NCBI GenBank assembly: GCA_001873105.1
Contig: MNYN01000067.1
Span: forward strand, 1 to 64,000
Direction of reading: 5' to 3'
DNA from: Flavobacteriaceae bacterium CG2_30_34_30
GTDB taxonomy: Bacteria; Bacteroidota; Bacteroidia; Flavobacteriales; Flavobacteriaceae
Length of the DNA: 64,000 nt
In this document: positions 55,439-63,651 of the stretch, in pieces
Numbering within the stretch: the stretch's first letter is position 1
How the letters are laid out: each line of letters starts with the position of its first letter
The notes under the pieces: model-generated
The model's input: the letters and a program-made list of their open reading frames with translations, nothing else
The model's database searches: none
What the model was told of the DNA's origin: nothing
Translations under genes and position numbers: made by a program

Positions 55439-56158
55439 ATGGAGCCTAAAAAAAATCCAAAAGCAGATTTAAGTCGCAGAAGTGTGCTATTCTTTCAGCT
55501 TGGAATGATTATTATGTTGTTTGTTACTTGGCAAGCTATCGAATGGAAATCATACGATAGGTCGGCTATTGATATTGGTCAACTTAATTTAAACGATGAG
55601 GAAATAGAAGATATTCCATTAACCCAACAGTTAACGCCACCACCACCTCCACCACCTCCACCACCAGCACCCGAAGTAATTGAAGTGGTAGAAGACGAAA
55701 AAGAAATTGAAGAAACAATAATTGAATCTACCGAAAGCAAACAAATTGAAAAAATTGTAAAAATTGAGCATATTGAAGAAGCTGTTGAAGAAATAGCAGA
55801 TGTGCCTTTTGCAGTTATTGAAAATGTTCCAATCTATCCTGGTTGTGAAAATTTAAGAAATAATGACGAAAGAAAGAAATGTATGTCTGAAAAAATTGAC
55901 GCATTTGTGAAGAGGAAGTTTAATTCTGAACTTGCAAACGATTTAGGACTTGATGGAAGACAAAGAATTTCTGTGCAGTTTAAAATTGATAATAAGGGAA
56001 ATGTAGTAGATGTAATGGCAAGAGCACCACATCCAAGATTGGAAGCAGAAGCTAAAAAAGTGATTAGCGAATTACCAACAATGACTCCCGGAAAACAAAG
56101 GGGAAAAGCTGTTGGAGTACTTTATTCACTACCCATCATTTTTCAAGTAGAAAATTAA
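55439..56158 (+). CDS. TonB-like energy transducer, first copy
   Basis: A 239-residue protein with an N-terminal anchor helix (about 15-37), a run of ten prolines (about 67-76) followed by a Glu/Ile-rich periplasmic spacer, and a C-terminal TonB-C domain (about 130-239; VPIYPGCENLRNNDERKKCM, RISVQFKIDNKGNVVDV, LPIIFQV). It would couple the proton motive force to TonB-dependent receptors. The VPxxPGCE start of the domain, with two cysteines, is the Bacteroidota form. Ended by the terminator at 56180-56214. No ExbB/ExbD nearby. Confidence 0.9.
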   Translation: MEPKKNPKADLSRRSVLFFQLGMIIMLFVTWQAIEWKSYDRSAIDIGQLNLNDEEIEDIPLTQQLTPPPPPPPPPPAPEVIEVVEDEKEIEETIIESTESKQIEKIVKIEHIEEAVEEIADVPFAVIENVPIYPGCENLRNNDERKKCMSEKIDAFVKRKFNSELANDLGLDGRQRISVQFKIDNKGNVVDVMARAPHPRLEAEAKKVISELPTMTPGKQRGKAVGVLYSLPIIFQVEN

Positions 56159-56179
56159 TTAAAATACCTATTTAGTAAA

Positions 56180-56214
56180 AAAGACCATCTGCTTTTGGCG
56201 GATGGTCTTTTTTT
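56180..56214 (+). terminator. Terminator after the first TonB-like gene
   Basis: 13-bp stem AAAGACCATCTGC (56180-56192) / GCGGATGGTCTTT (56198-56210) with one T-G pair, loop TTTTG, followed by a T run. Confidence 0.85.
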
Positions 56215-56262
56215 GGCACTCTTATTGATTTATTTGTGGTAGTAACCATTAAATCAATTAAG

Positions 56263-57051
56263 ATGAAAAATTTCAATAAATTGTTAGATATCTTCAAAAA
56301 TAATGAAGGTTCTATGACGAAAAATAAAAAATCGACAAACATCCGTTTTAATTCTACTTTATTTTTTCAAGTTGGTTTAATCGTTAGCATTACTTTGGTG
56401 GCTCTGATTATAAATGCTTCTTATGGTGAATTAGAAAAATCATCTGCTTTGCCGTTTCCAAATACTTTTGAAGAGCCATTTTATCTTAATGATTTTGTAA
56501 TCGTAAAGCCAATAATCCCAGAAATTCCAGCAGAAAAAAAACTAGTTACAAGAAAATTAATTACGGATAAGGTTCTTGTTATTGACAAACCTATTGCAAA
56601 TAAACCAGAAGAGCCAATTTATACAACTCCTGTTGAATTGCCTGTCAATACTCCTGTAGTGAAAGACCCATCTCCAATTGAAGAGGAGCCAACTTCCTAT
56701 TCTATGATAGGAGTGGAGCGTGTTCCTGTTTTTCCAGGCTGTGAATCACTTGATAATAATAAAGAAAGAATAGCATGTTTGTCAAAGGAAATAGGTATTA
56801 TCATTAATAGAAAATTTGATAAGAATCTAGCTTCAGAGTTAGGTTTAGAAGGCGAGCAACGCATCTATATAAGTTTTACCATAAACAAATTAGGAAAAGT
56901 AGCCGATGTGAAAGTGAGAGCACCACATCCAAGATTAGAAAAAGAAGCCTTTAAAGTACTACAATATGTACCTAAAATGATTCCCGGTATGCAAAGCAAT
57001 AAAAATGTAGATGTATTGTTTAGTTTGCCTATCATTTTTAACATTCAGTAA
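56263..57051 (+). CDS. TonB-like energy transducer, second copy
   Basis: About 262 residues, a paralogue of the previous gene. It has an N-terminal anchor helix (about 38-58), a Pro/Glu/Lys-rich spacer without a long proline run, and a TonB-C domain (about 150-262; VPVFPGCESLDNNKERIACL, RIYISFTINKLGKVADVKVRAPHPRLEKEAFK). The APHPRLE motif is identical in both copies. ATG 56263 is preferred to a GTG 27 bases upstream. Preceded and followed by terminators, so it is its own transcript unit. Confidence 0.88.
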   Translation: MKNFNKLLDIFKNNEGSMTKNKKSTNIRFNSTLFFQVGLIVSITLVALIINASYGELEKSSALPFPNTFEEPFYLNDFVIVKPIIPEIPAEKKLVTRKLITDKVLVIDKPIANKPEEPIYTTPVELPVNTPVVKDPSPIEEEPTSYSMIGVERVPVFPGCESLDNNKERIACLSKEIGIIINRKFDKNLASELGLEGEQRIYISFTINKLGKVADVKVRAPHPRLEKEAFKVLQYVPKMIPGMQSNKNVDVLFSLPIIFNIQ

Positions 57052-57073
57052 AAGATTTACAAATAGAATTTTT

Positions 57074-57110
57074 AAAACCATTCGCTAACAACGGGTGGTT
57101 TTCTTTTTTT
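57074..57110 (+). terminator. Terminator after the second TonB-like gene
   Basis: Stem AAAACCATTCG (57074-57084) / CGGGTGGTTTT (57092-57102) with two T-G pairs, followed by TTCTTTTTTT. Confidence 0.75.
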
Positions 57111-57169
57111 CAAGATTATAAATTCACAAAAAAACGTATCTTTCCCCTAAATTATTTAGATTTTAGTTT

Positions 57170-59272
57170 ATGAGAAATCTTTCCCTTTTCATGCTTACGC
57201 AACTTTTTACCATTAGTTTATTTGGGCAGCAGCAAGTGTCTGAATTTGAAAAGTATCCTGTCTTCCCAACCTGTCAAAACGAAAATTTTGGAAATTTAAA
57301 AAATTGTTTTAATACTACCTTACAGACATTTATTTTTGAAAACTTCAAAACACCCAAAATTGTAGATGAGGAAAATTACCAAGGTGAAATCGCTGTTTTT
57401 TTTGAGGTAAACAAAGAAGGAAGTTTTAAACTTCTTTATACAGAAGCCATTTATGCAGATCTAAAAGAAGAAATTCAGCGTGTTTTTGATTTGTTACCTC
57501 AAATAAAACCTGCAACCTATAATTCTAGACCCACTTATGTACAGTTTACCATGCCTATTAAAATTCCATTGCAAAAACCCATTTTTGAAGATAGTAAAGA
57601 CCAAAAACTACTTGCCTCAAACCAATTAAATCCAAAGCAATCAGAAGAATATGATGCCATTAAAAATCTTGGATATACCAATGAAAAGTACACTAGTCAG
57701 ATTAATATTCCATTGTCGCATCAAGAATATGCTCGATTTGATAAGGTCATCAACCAAGTAGGAACCAACACCCATACCGCGCAAAAACCATTTTTGTATC
57801 AAACGGTAAATACTTATCAAAATTTAGAAGAAAGAGATGTACAATTATTCAAAAATAAGACCTCATGGCTTGGTAGAAAATTTTGGAATGAACATATGGT
57901 AGCTTTTAAAGGCGATAATTATTGGTTTACTATAGATCCCGGAGTAGATGTACAAGTAGGGAAAGATTTTGATAGCAAAAAAAATTCTACTTATAACAAT
58001 ACAAGACTTGCTGTAATTCAAGGAGGATTGGGTAAAAAATTAAATTTTCATGCAGTGCTTTATGAAAGTCAAGGAAGGTTTGCAGATTATTTTAACCGAT
58101 ATGCAGAATCTATTGCAGCAGATGGAGGAGGAAATCCTGCTATCATACCGGGAATGGGGATTGCAAAATCTTTTAAATCTGATTCCTATGACTATCCTGT
58201 GGCAACGGGCTATTTGTCCTATAGCCCCAATAAAATGTTTAATATTCAATTTGGCAATGGGAAAAACTTTATTGGGGATGGTTATCGTTCTTTATTGTTA
58301 AGTGACGTTGCAAGTCCACATCCATATTTAAAATTAAGCACCACTTTCTGGAAAATAAAATATACCAATACGTGGATGTCTTTGCGCGATGTTAGACAAG
58401 AAGCTACTATTGATGGCGCATTCACAACAAAATATATGGCAACACACTATTTAAGCTATAACCTATCTAAGCGATTAAACATTGGGCTTTTTGAAAGTGT
58501 TTTATGGGACAATAGTAACAATAGAGGAGTAGATATAAATTATTTAAATCCAATTATTTTTTATCGTGCTATCGAATTTTCTACAGGGCCAAGGTCTGGA
58601 AATGCACTTATTGGGTTGAGTGGAAAATATAAATTTTCAAATCAAATAAATGCCTATGGGCAAATGATTATTGATGAATTTTCAAGTGGTGATATTTTTG
58701 GTGGCAAAAAAAGTTGGAAAAACAAAGTAGGTTTTCAAATAGGAGCTAAATATTATGAACCCTTTGGAGTAAAAAATCTATACCTACAGACAGAATACAA
58801 TAGAGTAAGGCCATATACTTATTCGCATAATACCATTATATTAAATTATGGGCATAATAACCAATCTATGGCTCACCTTTGGGGTGCAAATTTTAGCGAA
58901 TTCATTGCCATTGCTCGTTATGAAAAAGGAAGAGTTTTTGGGAGTGCTAAATTAATATTTGGAAAACGTGGGTTTGATTTTAACGATGACACCGACACGT
59001 TCAACTACGGAGGAAATATATTCAGAGACGAAAGAGACCGTCCTTTTGATTTTGGAAATGAAGTAGCACAAGGCAACAAAACCAGTATCTTTCATGGCGA
59101 ATTTCAAGCAGGATATCTTATGAATCCCTCCACAAATTTAAAGGTATATGCTAGTCTGATTTACAGAGATTTTAACCCACAGGTTAATACTGCAACCGAA
59201 TTTAAAGACACCACCACTTGGCTAAACTTTGGCATTAGAACCGATTTGTTTAACTGGTATTATGATTTTTAG
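57170..59272 (+). CDS. remB: RemB-like gliding motility outer-membrane protein
   Basis: A 700-residue exported protein (signal peptide about 1-20, LFGQQQ). An N-terminal TonB-C-like domain (about 25-135; YPVFPTCQNENFGNLKNCF, GEIAVFFEVNKEGSFKLLY, FTMPIKIPL) leads into a long region rich in aromatic, alternating strands typical of an outer-membrane beta-barrel (about 200-700; WLGRKFWNEHMVAFKG, ending NWYYDF with a terminal Phe). This matches what I recall of flavobacterial RemB, a cell-surface gliding protein. The barrel could also be related to capsule-assembly Wzi-type proteins. It is next to the two TonB-like genes and shares their domain. Confidence 0.7.
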   Translation: MRNLSLFMLTQLFTISLFGQQQVSEFEKYPVFPTCQNENFGNLKNCFNTTLQTFIFENFKTPKIVDEENYQGEIAVFFEVNKEGSFKLLYTEAIYADLKEEIQRVFDLLPQIKPATYNSRPTYVQFTMPIKIPLQKPIFEDSKDQKLLASNQLNPKQSEEYDAIKNLGYTNEKYTSQINIPLSHQEYARFDKVINQVGTNTHTAQKPFLYQTVNTYQNLEERDVQLFKNKTSWLGRKFWNEHMVAFKGDNYWFTIDPGVDVQVGKDFDSKKNSTYNNTRLAVIQGGLGKKLNFHAVLYESQGRFADYFNRYAESIAADGGGNPAIIPGMGIAKSFKSDSYDYPVATGYLSYSPNKMFNIQFGNGKNFIGDGYRSLLLSDVASPHPYLKLSTTFWKIKYTNTWMSLRDVRQEATIDGAFTTKYMATHYLSYNLSKRLNIGLFESVLWDNSNNRGVDINYLNPIIFYRAIEFSTGPRSGNALIGLSGKYKFSNQINAYGQMIIDEFSSGDIFGGKKSWKNKVGFQIGAKYYEPFGVKNLYLQTEYNRVRPYTYSHNTIILNYGHNNQSMAHLWGANFSEFIAIARYEKGRVFGSAKLIFGKRGFDFNDDTDTFNYGGNIFRDERDRPFDFGNEVAQGNKTSIFHGEFQAGYLMNPSTNLKVYASLIYRDFNPQVNTATEFKDTTTWLNFGIRTDLFNWYYDF

Positions 59273-59333
59273 AGGGTATAAAAATCAATAAATTTGTTTG
59301 AGGATAAATTGCAAAATAATATCGTCACTTTTA

Positions 59334-59364
59334 TTGTCAAAACAAGCTGCTTGAAGTATCTTTG
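59334..59364 (+). promoter_or_regulatory. Promoter of the ctaB-coxC operon
   Basis: TTG (59334-59336), 20 bases, TATCTTTG (59357-59364). Transcription would start near 59371, about 45 bases before the TTG start of ctaB. Confidence 0.6.
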
Positions 59365-59415
59365 CGCCAATTAAAAATGGAGCATAATTACCATTAGCGC
59401 ATAAAGGCAAACAAA

Positions 59416-60309
59416 TTGGAAATCATTAAATTGCAAACTGCACAAACAAACTTATTCAGAGACTTTGCTGAAATCACTAAAATGCGGCTATCTATTAGCG
59501 TTGTATTTTCTTCTTTAGCAGGATATTTATTAGGTGCCGAAACAATAAATGTGTTTACTTTAATATTATTAGCTTTTGGCGGCTATTTAATGGTTGGAGC
59601 TTCCAATGCATTTAATCAGATTATCGAAAAGGATTTAGATGCCTTGATGCACCGCACAAAAAACCGTCCTATTCCTGCAGGAAGAATGTCAGTAAACACC
59701 GCATTTGTTATTGCCACTATATTCACAGTTTTAGGAATTGGAGTGTTATACAGTATAAATCCAAAAACGGCTATGTTTGGTGCTATCTCCATATTTATGT
59801 ATGTGAGTTTATATACCCCATTAAAAACCAAAACACCCCTTTCAGTTTTTGTAGGAGCTTTTCCCGGTGCAATACCGTTTATGTTAGGATGGGTGGCAGC
59901 TACAGGAAACTTCGGAATAGAAGCTGGAACTTTATTTATGATTCAATTTTTCTGGCAATTTCCGCATTTTTGGGCAATTGGCTGGTTTTTATATACCGAT
60001 TATAAAAGAGGCGGCTTTTTTATGCTTCCCACAGGAAAACAAGATAAAGGCACCGCAATTCAAGTAGTATTATATACCATTTGGACTGTTTTAGTTTCTT
60101 TAATTCCAGCTTTTGGCGTTACAGGAAAATTCTACATTACTCCAATATCTGCAATTATTGTTGGTTTCATTGGTGTTTGGTTTTTATATGCAGCATTTAC
60201 ATTGTATAAATTAAAAACCGAAATTGCAGCAAAAAAATTAATGTTGGTGAGTGTTTCCTACATAACATTGCTTCAAATTATATACGTTTTAGATAAATTT
60301 ATAAGATAA
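59416..60309 (+). CDS. ctaB: Protoheme IX farnesyltransferase (heme O synthase)
   Basis: A 297-residue UbiA-family membrane prenyltransferase that adds farnesyl to heme b for the heme a/o of the oxidase. The first aspartate-rich motif is NAFNQIIEKDLDALMHRTKNRPIPAG (about 65-95), the second LYTDYKRGGFFMLP; about eight helices. The start is TTG at 59416, with no ATG in frame ahead of the conserved EITKMRLSISVVFSS. The stop overlaps the next ATG by one base (TAATG). Firm. Confidence 0.94.
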   Translation: MEIIKLQTAQTNLFRDFAEITKMRLSISVVFSSLAGYLLGAETINVFTLILLAFGGYLMVGASNAFNQIIEKDLDALMHRTKNRPIPAGRMSVNTAFVIATIFTVLGIGVLYSINPKTAMFGAISIFMYVSLYTPLKTKTPLSVFVGAFPGAIPFMLGWVAATGNFGIEAGTLFMIQFFWQFPHFWAIGWFLYTDYKRGGFFMLPTGKQDKGTAIQVVLYTIWTVLVSLIPAFGVTGKFYITPISAIIVGFIGVWFLYAAFTLYKLKTEIAAKKLMLVSVSYITLLQIIYVLDKFIR

Positions 60310-60890
60310 TGGCATATACAGACGATACCGAAAAAGTAAAACAAAACAGAGCAAAAAAAATGATGCTCTGGTTTGCCATGATTAGCATGGGGATGAGTTT
60401 TGCGGGACTAACAAGTGCATATATAGTAAGTAAAAGCCGTCCCGACTGGTTGACTGATTTTGAAATACCACATGCATTTTACTTTAGTTTAGTTGTTGTT
60501 TTAATAAGCAGCATATCAATGTATCTAGCAAAAAAGAATGTAAAAAAAGAAAACCAAACCGCCGGAATGGTATTTCTAATATCAACATTCCTTTTAGGGG
60601 TTTTATTTGTAATCTTACAATTTAATGGCTTTTCAGAAATTATTGCAAACGGCTATTTTTTTACCGGAAGTGAGAGTACCATTACAACTTCTTTTATTTA
60701 TCTAGTCGTTCTTATGCATCTTGCACACATAACAGGGGCATTAGTAGCCCTTTTAGTTGTAATTTATAATCATTTTAAACAAAAATATAAAAATGGGCAA
60801 ACCCTTGGTATTGAACTTGCTGAAACCTTTTGGCACTTTGTAGATGTACTTTGGGTGTACTTGTTTTTGTTTTTATATTTCGTTAGATAA
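60309..60890 (+). CDS. Cytochrome c oxidase subunit III, short form
   Basis: A 193-residue membrane protein with five helices of the heme-copper oxidase subunit III family. It starts AKKMMLWFAMISMGMSFAGLTSAYIVSK and ends with the typical ETFWHFVDVLWVYLFLFLYFVR. Starts inside the ctaB stop. A second, longer subunit III gene follows 46 bases later; Bacteroidota often carry both, and which of them joins the act-linked oxidase cannot be told. Confidence 0.92.
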   Translation: MAYTDDTEKVKQNRAKKMMLWFAMISMGMSFAGLTSAYIVSKSRPDWLTDFEIPHAFYFSLVVVLISSISMYLAKKNVKKENQTAGMVFLISTFLLGVLFVILQFNGFSEIIANGYFFTGSESTITTSFIYLVVLMHLAHITGALVALLVVIYNHFKQKYKNGQTLGIELAETFWHFVDVLWVYLFLFLYFVR

Positions 60891-60936
60891 TAAAATTGCT
60901 TATTTTTGACCCTTATTTATAACCAATATAGACTGT

Positions 60937-61917
60937 ATGGAAGCTACTGTTGTTAAAACAGGTACTGAAGGAAAAACCTGGGGTGGTGGAGACCATTCCC
61001 CTTTAAAAGCTAGTTATGGAAAACTGATGATGTGGTTTTTCATCCTTTCGGATGCACTAACTTTCTCAGGATTTCTAGCCGCTTATGGCTTTTCAAGATA
61101 TAAATTTATCGACTCCTGGCCGGTTGCCGATGAAGTTTTTAATCACTTTCCATTTTTACATGGCGTTGATGCGCCTATGTATTATGTGGCATTAATGACC
61201 TTTATTTTAATATTTTCCTCTGTAACCATGGTGTTAGCAGTAAATGCTGGACATCAAATGAAAAAGAATAAAGTAATTTTTTACTTGTTTCTTACGGTAA
61301 TTGGCGGTCTTATTTTCTTGGGTTCACAAGCTTGGGAGTGGAAAAATTTTATTCAAGGTACCTACGGCGCTGTGGAAACAAAATCAGGTAGAATTATCCA
61401 ATTTTTAGATACCGAAGGAAATAGAGTTGCACTCAGCGACATCGCCACAGAATCCACCCAACGTCAAGCCCATGATAGAAGCAGCGGTATATGGTTTTCA
61501 ACTGATGAAACCCTTGCGGCATATACTATTGATGATATAAAACAAGGTTTTGCAACGAAAGAAAATTTACGGATAAGAATACCTAAACTCGATGAAAAAG
61601 GACATCCTATCATTTTAAATAGAGAACAATCTCTACAAACGTTGAGTACAGATGCAATTCGTGTTGTTGAGGGTGCTAATATGTATAGAAATGAATATGG
61701 TACACCTCTTTTTGCTAACTTTTTTTTCTTTATCACTGGGTTTCACGGATTTCATGTTTTTACGGGAGTACTCATTAATACTATTATTTTCTTTAATGTA
61801 ATTCTTGGAACCTATGAGAGAAGAGGGAGTTATGAAATGGTTGAAAAGGTAGGACTTTATTGGCACTTTGTTGATTTAGTTTGGGTATTTGTATTTACAT
61901 TTTTCTATTTGGTTTAA
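60937..61917 (+). CDS. Cytochrome c oxidase subunit III with large loop insert
   Basis: A 326-residue paralogue of the previous gene. Helices are at about 30-55, 78-100, 108-130, 258-285 and 300-326, ending VGLYWHFVDLVWVFVFTFFYLV. Between helix three and the FFFFITGFHGFHVFTGVL helix lies an insert of about 110 residues (145-255), hydrophilic and probably periplasmic, absent from the short form. The WHFVD motif is kept, so it should still assemble with subunit I. Confidence 0.92.
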   Translation: MEATVVKTGTEGKTWGGGDHSPLKASYGKLMMWFFILSDALTFSGFLAAYGFSRYKFIDSWPVADEVFNHFPFLHGVDAPMYYVALMTFILIFSSVTMVLAVNAGHQMKKNKVIFYLFLTVIGGLIFLGSQAWEWKNFIQGTYGAVETKSGRIIQFLDTEGNRVALSDIATESTQRQAHDRSSGIWFSTDETLAAYTIDDIKQGFATKENLRIRIPKLDEKGHPIILNREQSLQTLSTDAIRVVEGANMYRNEYGTPLFANFFFFITGFHGFHVFTGVLINTIIFFNVILGTYERRGSYEMVEKVGLYWHFVDLVWVFVFTFFYLV

Positions 61918-61941
61918 AAAATATAATAAGAAAAAATTATT

Positions 61942-62301
61942 ATGGCACACGACGCAGCATCTCACGAAAGTTCCGTTAAAAGAATTTGGTATGTCTTTTT
62001 TTTACTAACTGTATTAACTACAGCTGAAGTAATTTTAGGTATTATTAAGCCTACCTTTTTGGTAGAACATAAATTCCTTGCTTTAAAGTTCCTTAATTGG
62101 ATTTTTATCATACTAACCCTTGTTAAGGCTTACTTCATTACTTGGGCGTTTATGCATATGGAAGGAGAAACCAAGGGTCTAAGAAGAGCTGTAGTTTGGA
62201 CAGCTGTTTTTCTTATCTGTTATTTGATGTTTGTACTTTTAGTAGAAGGTGATTATATACATGAAGTTTACAAAGCAGGTTATGTAAAATATAATTTTTA
62301 A
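61942..62301 (+). CDS. Cytochrome c oxidase subunit IV
   Basis: A 119-residue membrane protein of the prokaryotic COX4 (caa3-type) family, with three helices (about 13-33, 48-72, 83-104) and the typical WIFIILTLVKAYFITWAFMHMEGE stretch. It helps stabilise subunits I and III. It closes this transcript block; a terminator lies 18 bases after the stop. Confidence 0.92.
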   Translation: MAHDAASHESSVKRIWYVFFLLTVLTTAEVILGIIKPTFLVEHKFLALKFLNWIFIILTLVKAYFITWAFMHMEGETKGLRRAVVWTAVFLICYLMFVLLVEGDYIHEVYKAGYVKYNF

Positions 62302-62318
62302 TTCTATAAATATCTCAT

Positions 62319-62349
62319 AAAAAGCCCTGCAAATAGCGGGGCTTTTTTT
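62319..62349 (+). terminator. Terminator after oxidase subunit IV
   Basis: Stem AAAAAGCCCTGC (62319-62330) / GCGGGGCTTTTT (62336-62347) with one T-G pair, loop AAATA, followed by further T. Confidence 0.85.
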
Positions 62350-62382
62350 ATTTTTGTATCTTGTTAATTTCCCTTAATTCCC

Positions 62383-63027
62383 ATGAAAAAAATACTTATT
62401 TTAGGATTTTTGTTTTTATTTCCCATCACTGCTTATTTATTTTTTTCTTCCGGGGTAAATAATTTTGCTAAATTACCTGTACTTACCGAAAATATTTCCG
62501 AAATATCTGAATTTGAAAGCATAGATGGTGAAAAAATAACTCTAGAAGGAAAAATTACTGCACTTGGTTTTTTTGGATCCGATTTACAATCAAAATATGG
62601 CAATGTGTTTAACCTCACCCATAAAATTTATATTCCTTTTCACGAATTTGATGATCTGCAGTTTGTTACTGTTTTGCAAAGAGGTAATGAAAATTTGGTA
62701 AAAGAGCTGTTGGTAGAGTTAGATAAGATTACCGATACCCGTAAGTGGAAATTTGTGTATGGCTCGCCCGAAGAAATAACCATACTTTTTAACTCTTTAA
62801 AAACCAATATTTTATTAGACGAAAACTTTGGAACATCGCAAGTTTTTATTATTGATAAAGATAAAAATTTAAGAGGAAGAAGTGAAGATGAGGATGGTGA
62901 AGTTTTGTATGGTTTTGACACCTCTTCCATTGCGGAACTTAACAATAAAATGAAAGACGATATTAAGGTGTTATTGGCAGAATATCGATTAGCACTAAAA
63001 AAATACAATACAAAAAGGGAAATATAG
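62383..63027 (+). CDS. Membrane-anchored Sco-like protein lacking the copper motif
   Basis: A 214-residue protein with one N-terminal anchor helix (about 3-22) and a thioredoxin/Sco-like periplasmic domain: KITALGFFGSDLQSKYGNVFNLTHKIY, WKFVYGSPEEI and VFIIDKDKNLRGRSEDEDGEVLYGF. The CxxxC of Sco is missing; GFFGSDLQSKYGN stands in its place and there is no cysteine. The gene is 3 bases ahead of a true Sco gene and after the oxidase genes, as in other flavobacteria. A structural or chaperone role in copper-site assembly is plausible but inferred. Confidence 0.78.
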   Translation: MKKILILGFLFLFPITAYLFFSSGVNNFAKLPVLTENISEISEFESIDGEKITLEGKITALGFFGSDLQSKYGNVFNLTHKIYIPFHEFDDLQFVTVLQRGNENLVKELLVELDKITDTRKWKFVYGSPEEITILFNSLKTNILLDENFGTSQVFIIDKDKNLRGRSEDEDGEVLYGFDTSSIAELNNKMKDDIKVLLAEYRLALKKYNTKREI

Positions 63028-63030
63028 ATA

Positions 63031-63651
63031 ATGAAAAATTACTCTTACATTGGAATTTCGTTTGTTATTTTAGTCTTTGGAATATGGGCTGTTCCAAAAA
63101 TTATAGAAACACTAAAAAAACCTGATTTTGCAGTTATAACTAAAGTGCCTGATTTTAGTTTTACCGACCAAAACGGTAAAACCATCACCAATGAAACTTA
63201 CATAGGAAAAGTATATGTCCTTGAATTCTTTTTCACAACTTGCCCGAGTATCTGCCCCATTATGAATCAAAACATGCTCAAGTTGCAAAGTGAATTTTAT
63301 GGTAATCCAAATTTTGGTATTGCATCTATCACCATAGACCCAATGCATGACACTTCTCAAACATTAAAAACATATGCCGAAGAATATGGTATTATTCACC
63401 CTAACTGGCATTTGCTTACTGGAGAAAAAGAAATTATATACAAATTATCCAATGATGGGTTTAAGCTCTACTCTGCGCAAGACGACAAAGCGGAAGGAGG
63501 CTTTGAGCACTCCGGCTTGTTCGCTTTAATAGATAAAGAGGGGAATGTACGTTCCAGAAATGATGAATTTGGAAACCCAAAAATTTATTACAACGGCTTA
63601 GATGATGCCGAAATAAAAATGCTAAAAGAAGACATTAAAAAATTATTATAA
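63031..63651 (+). CDS. SCO family copper chaperone
   Basis: A 206-residue protein anchored by an N-terminal helix (about 5-25) with a Sco1/SenC domain. The copper ligands are Cys in TTCPSICPIMNQNM (CxxxC) and a distal His in GGFEHSGLFALID. IDPMHDTSQTLKTYAEEYG is also typical. It delivers copper to the CuA site of oxidase subunit II. The stop codon overlaps the next gene start by no base but abuts it (TAA-ATG). Confidence 0.93.
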   Translation: MKNYSYIGISFVILVFGIWAVPKIIETLKKPDFAVITKVPDFSFTDQNGKTITNETYIGKVYVLEFFFTTCPSICPIMNQNMLKLQSEFYGNPNFGIASITIDPMHDTSQTLKTYAEEYGIIHPNWHLLTGEKEIIYKLSNDGFKLYSAQDDKAEGGFEHSGLFALIDKEGNVRSRNDEFGNPKIYYNGLDDAEIKMLKEDIKKLL

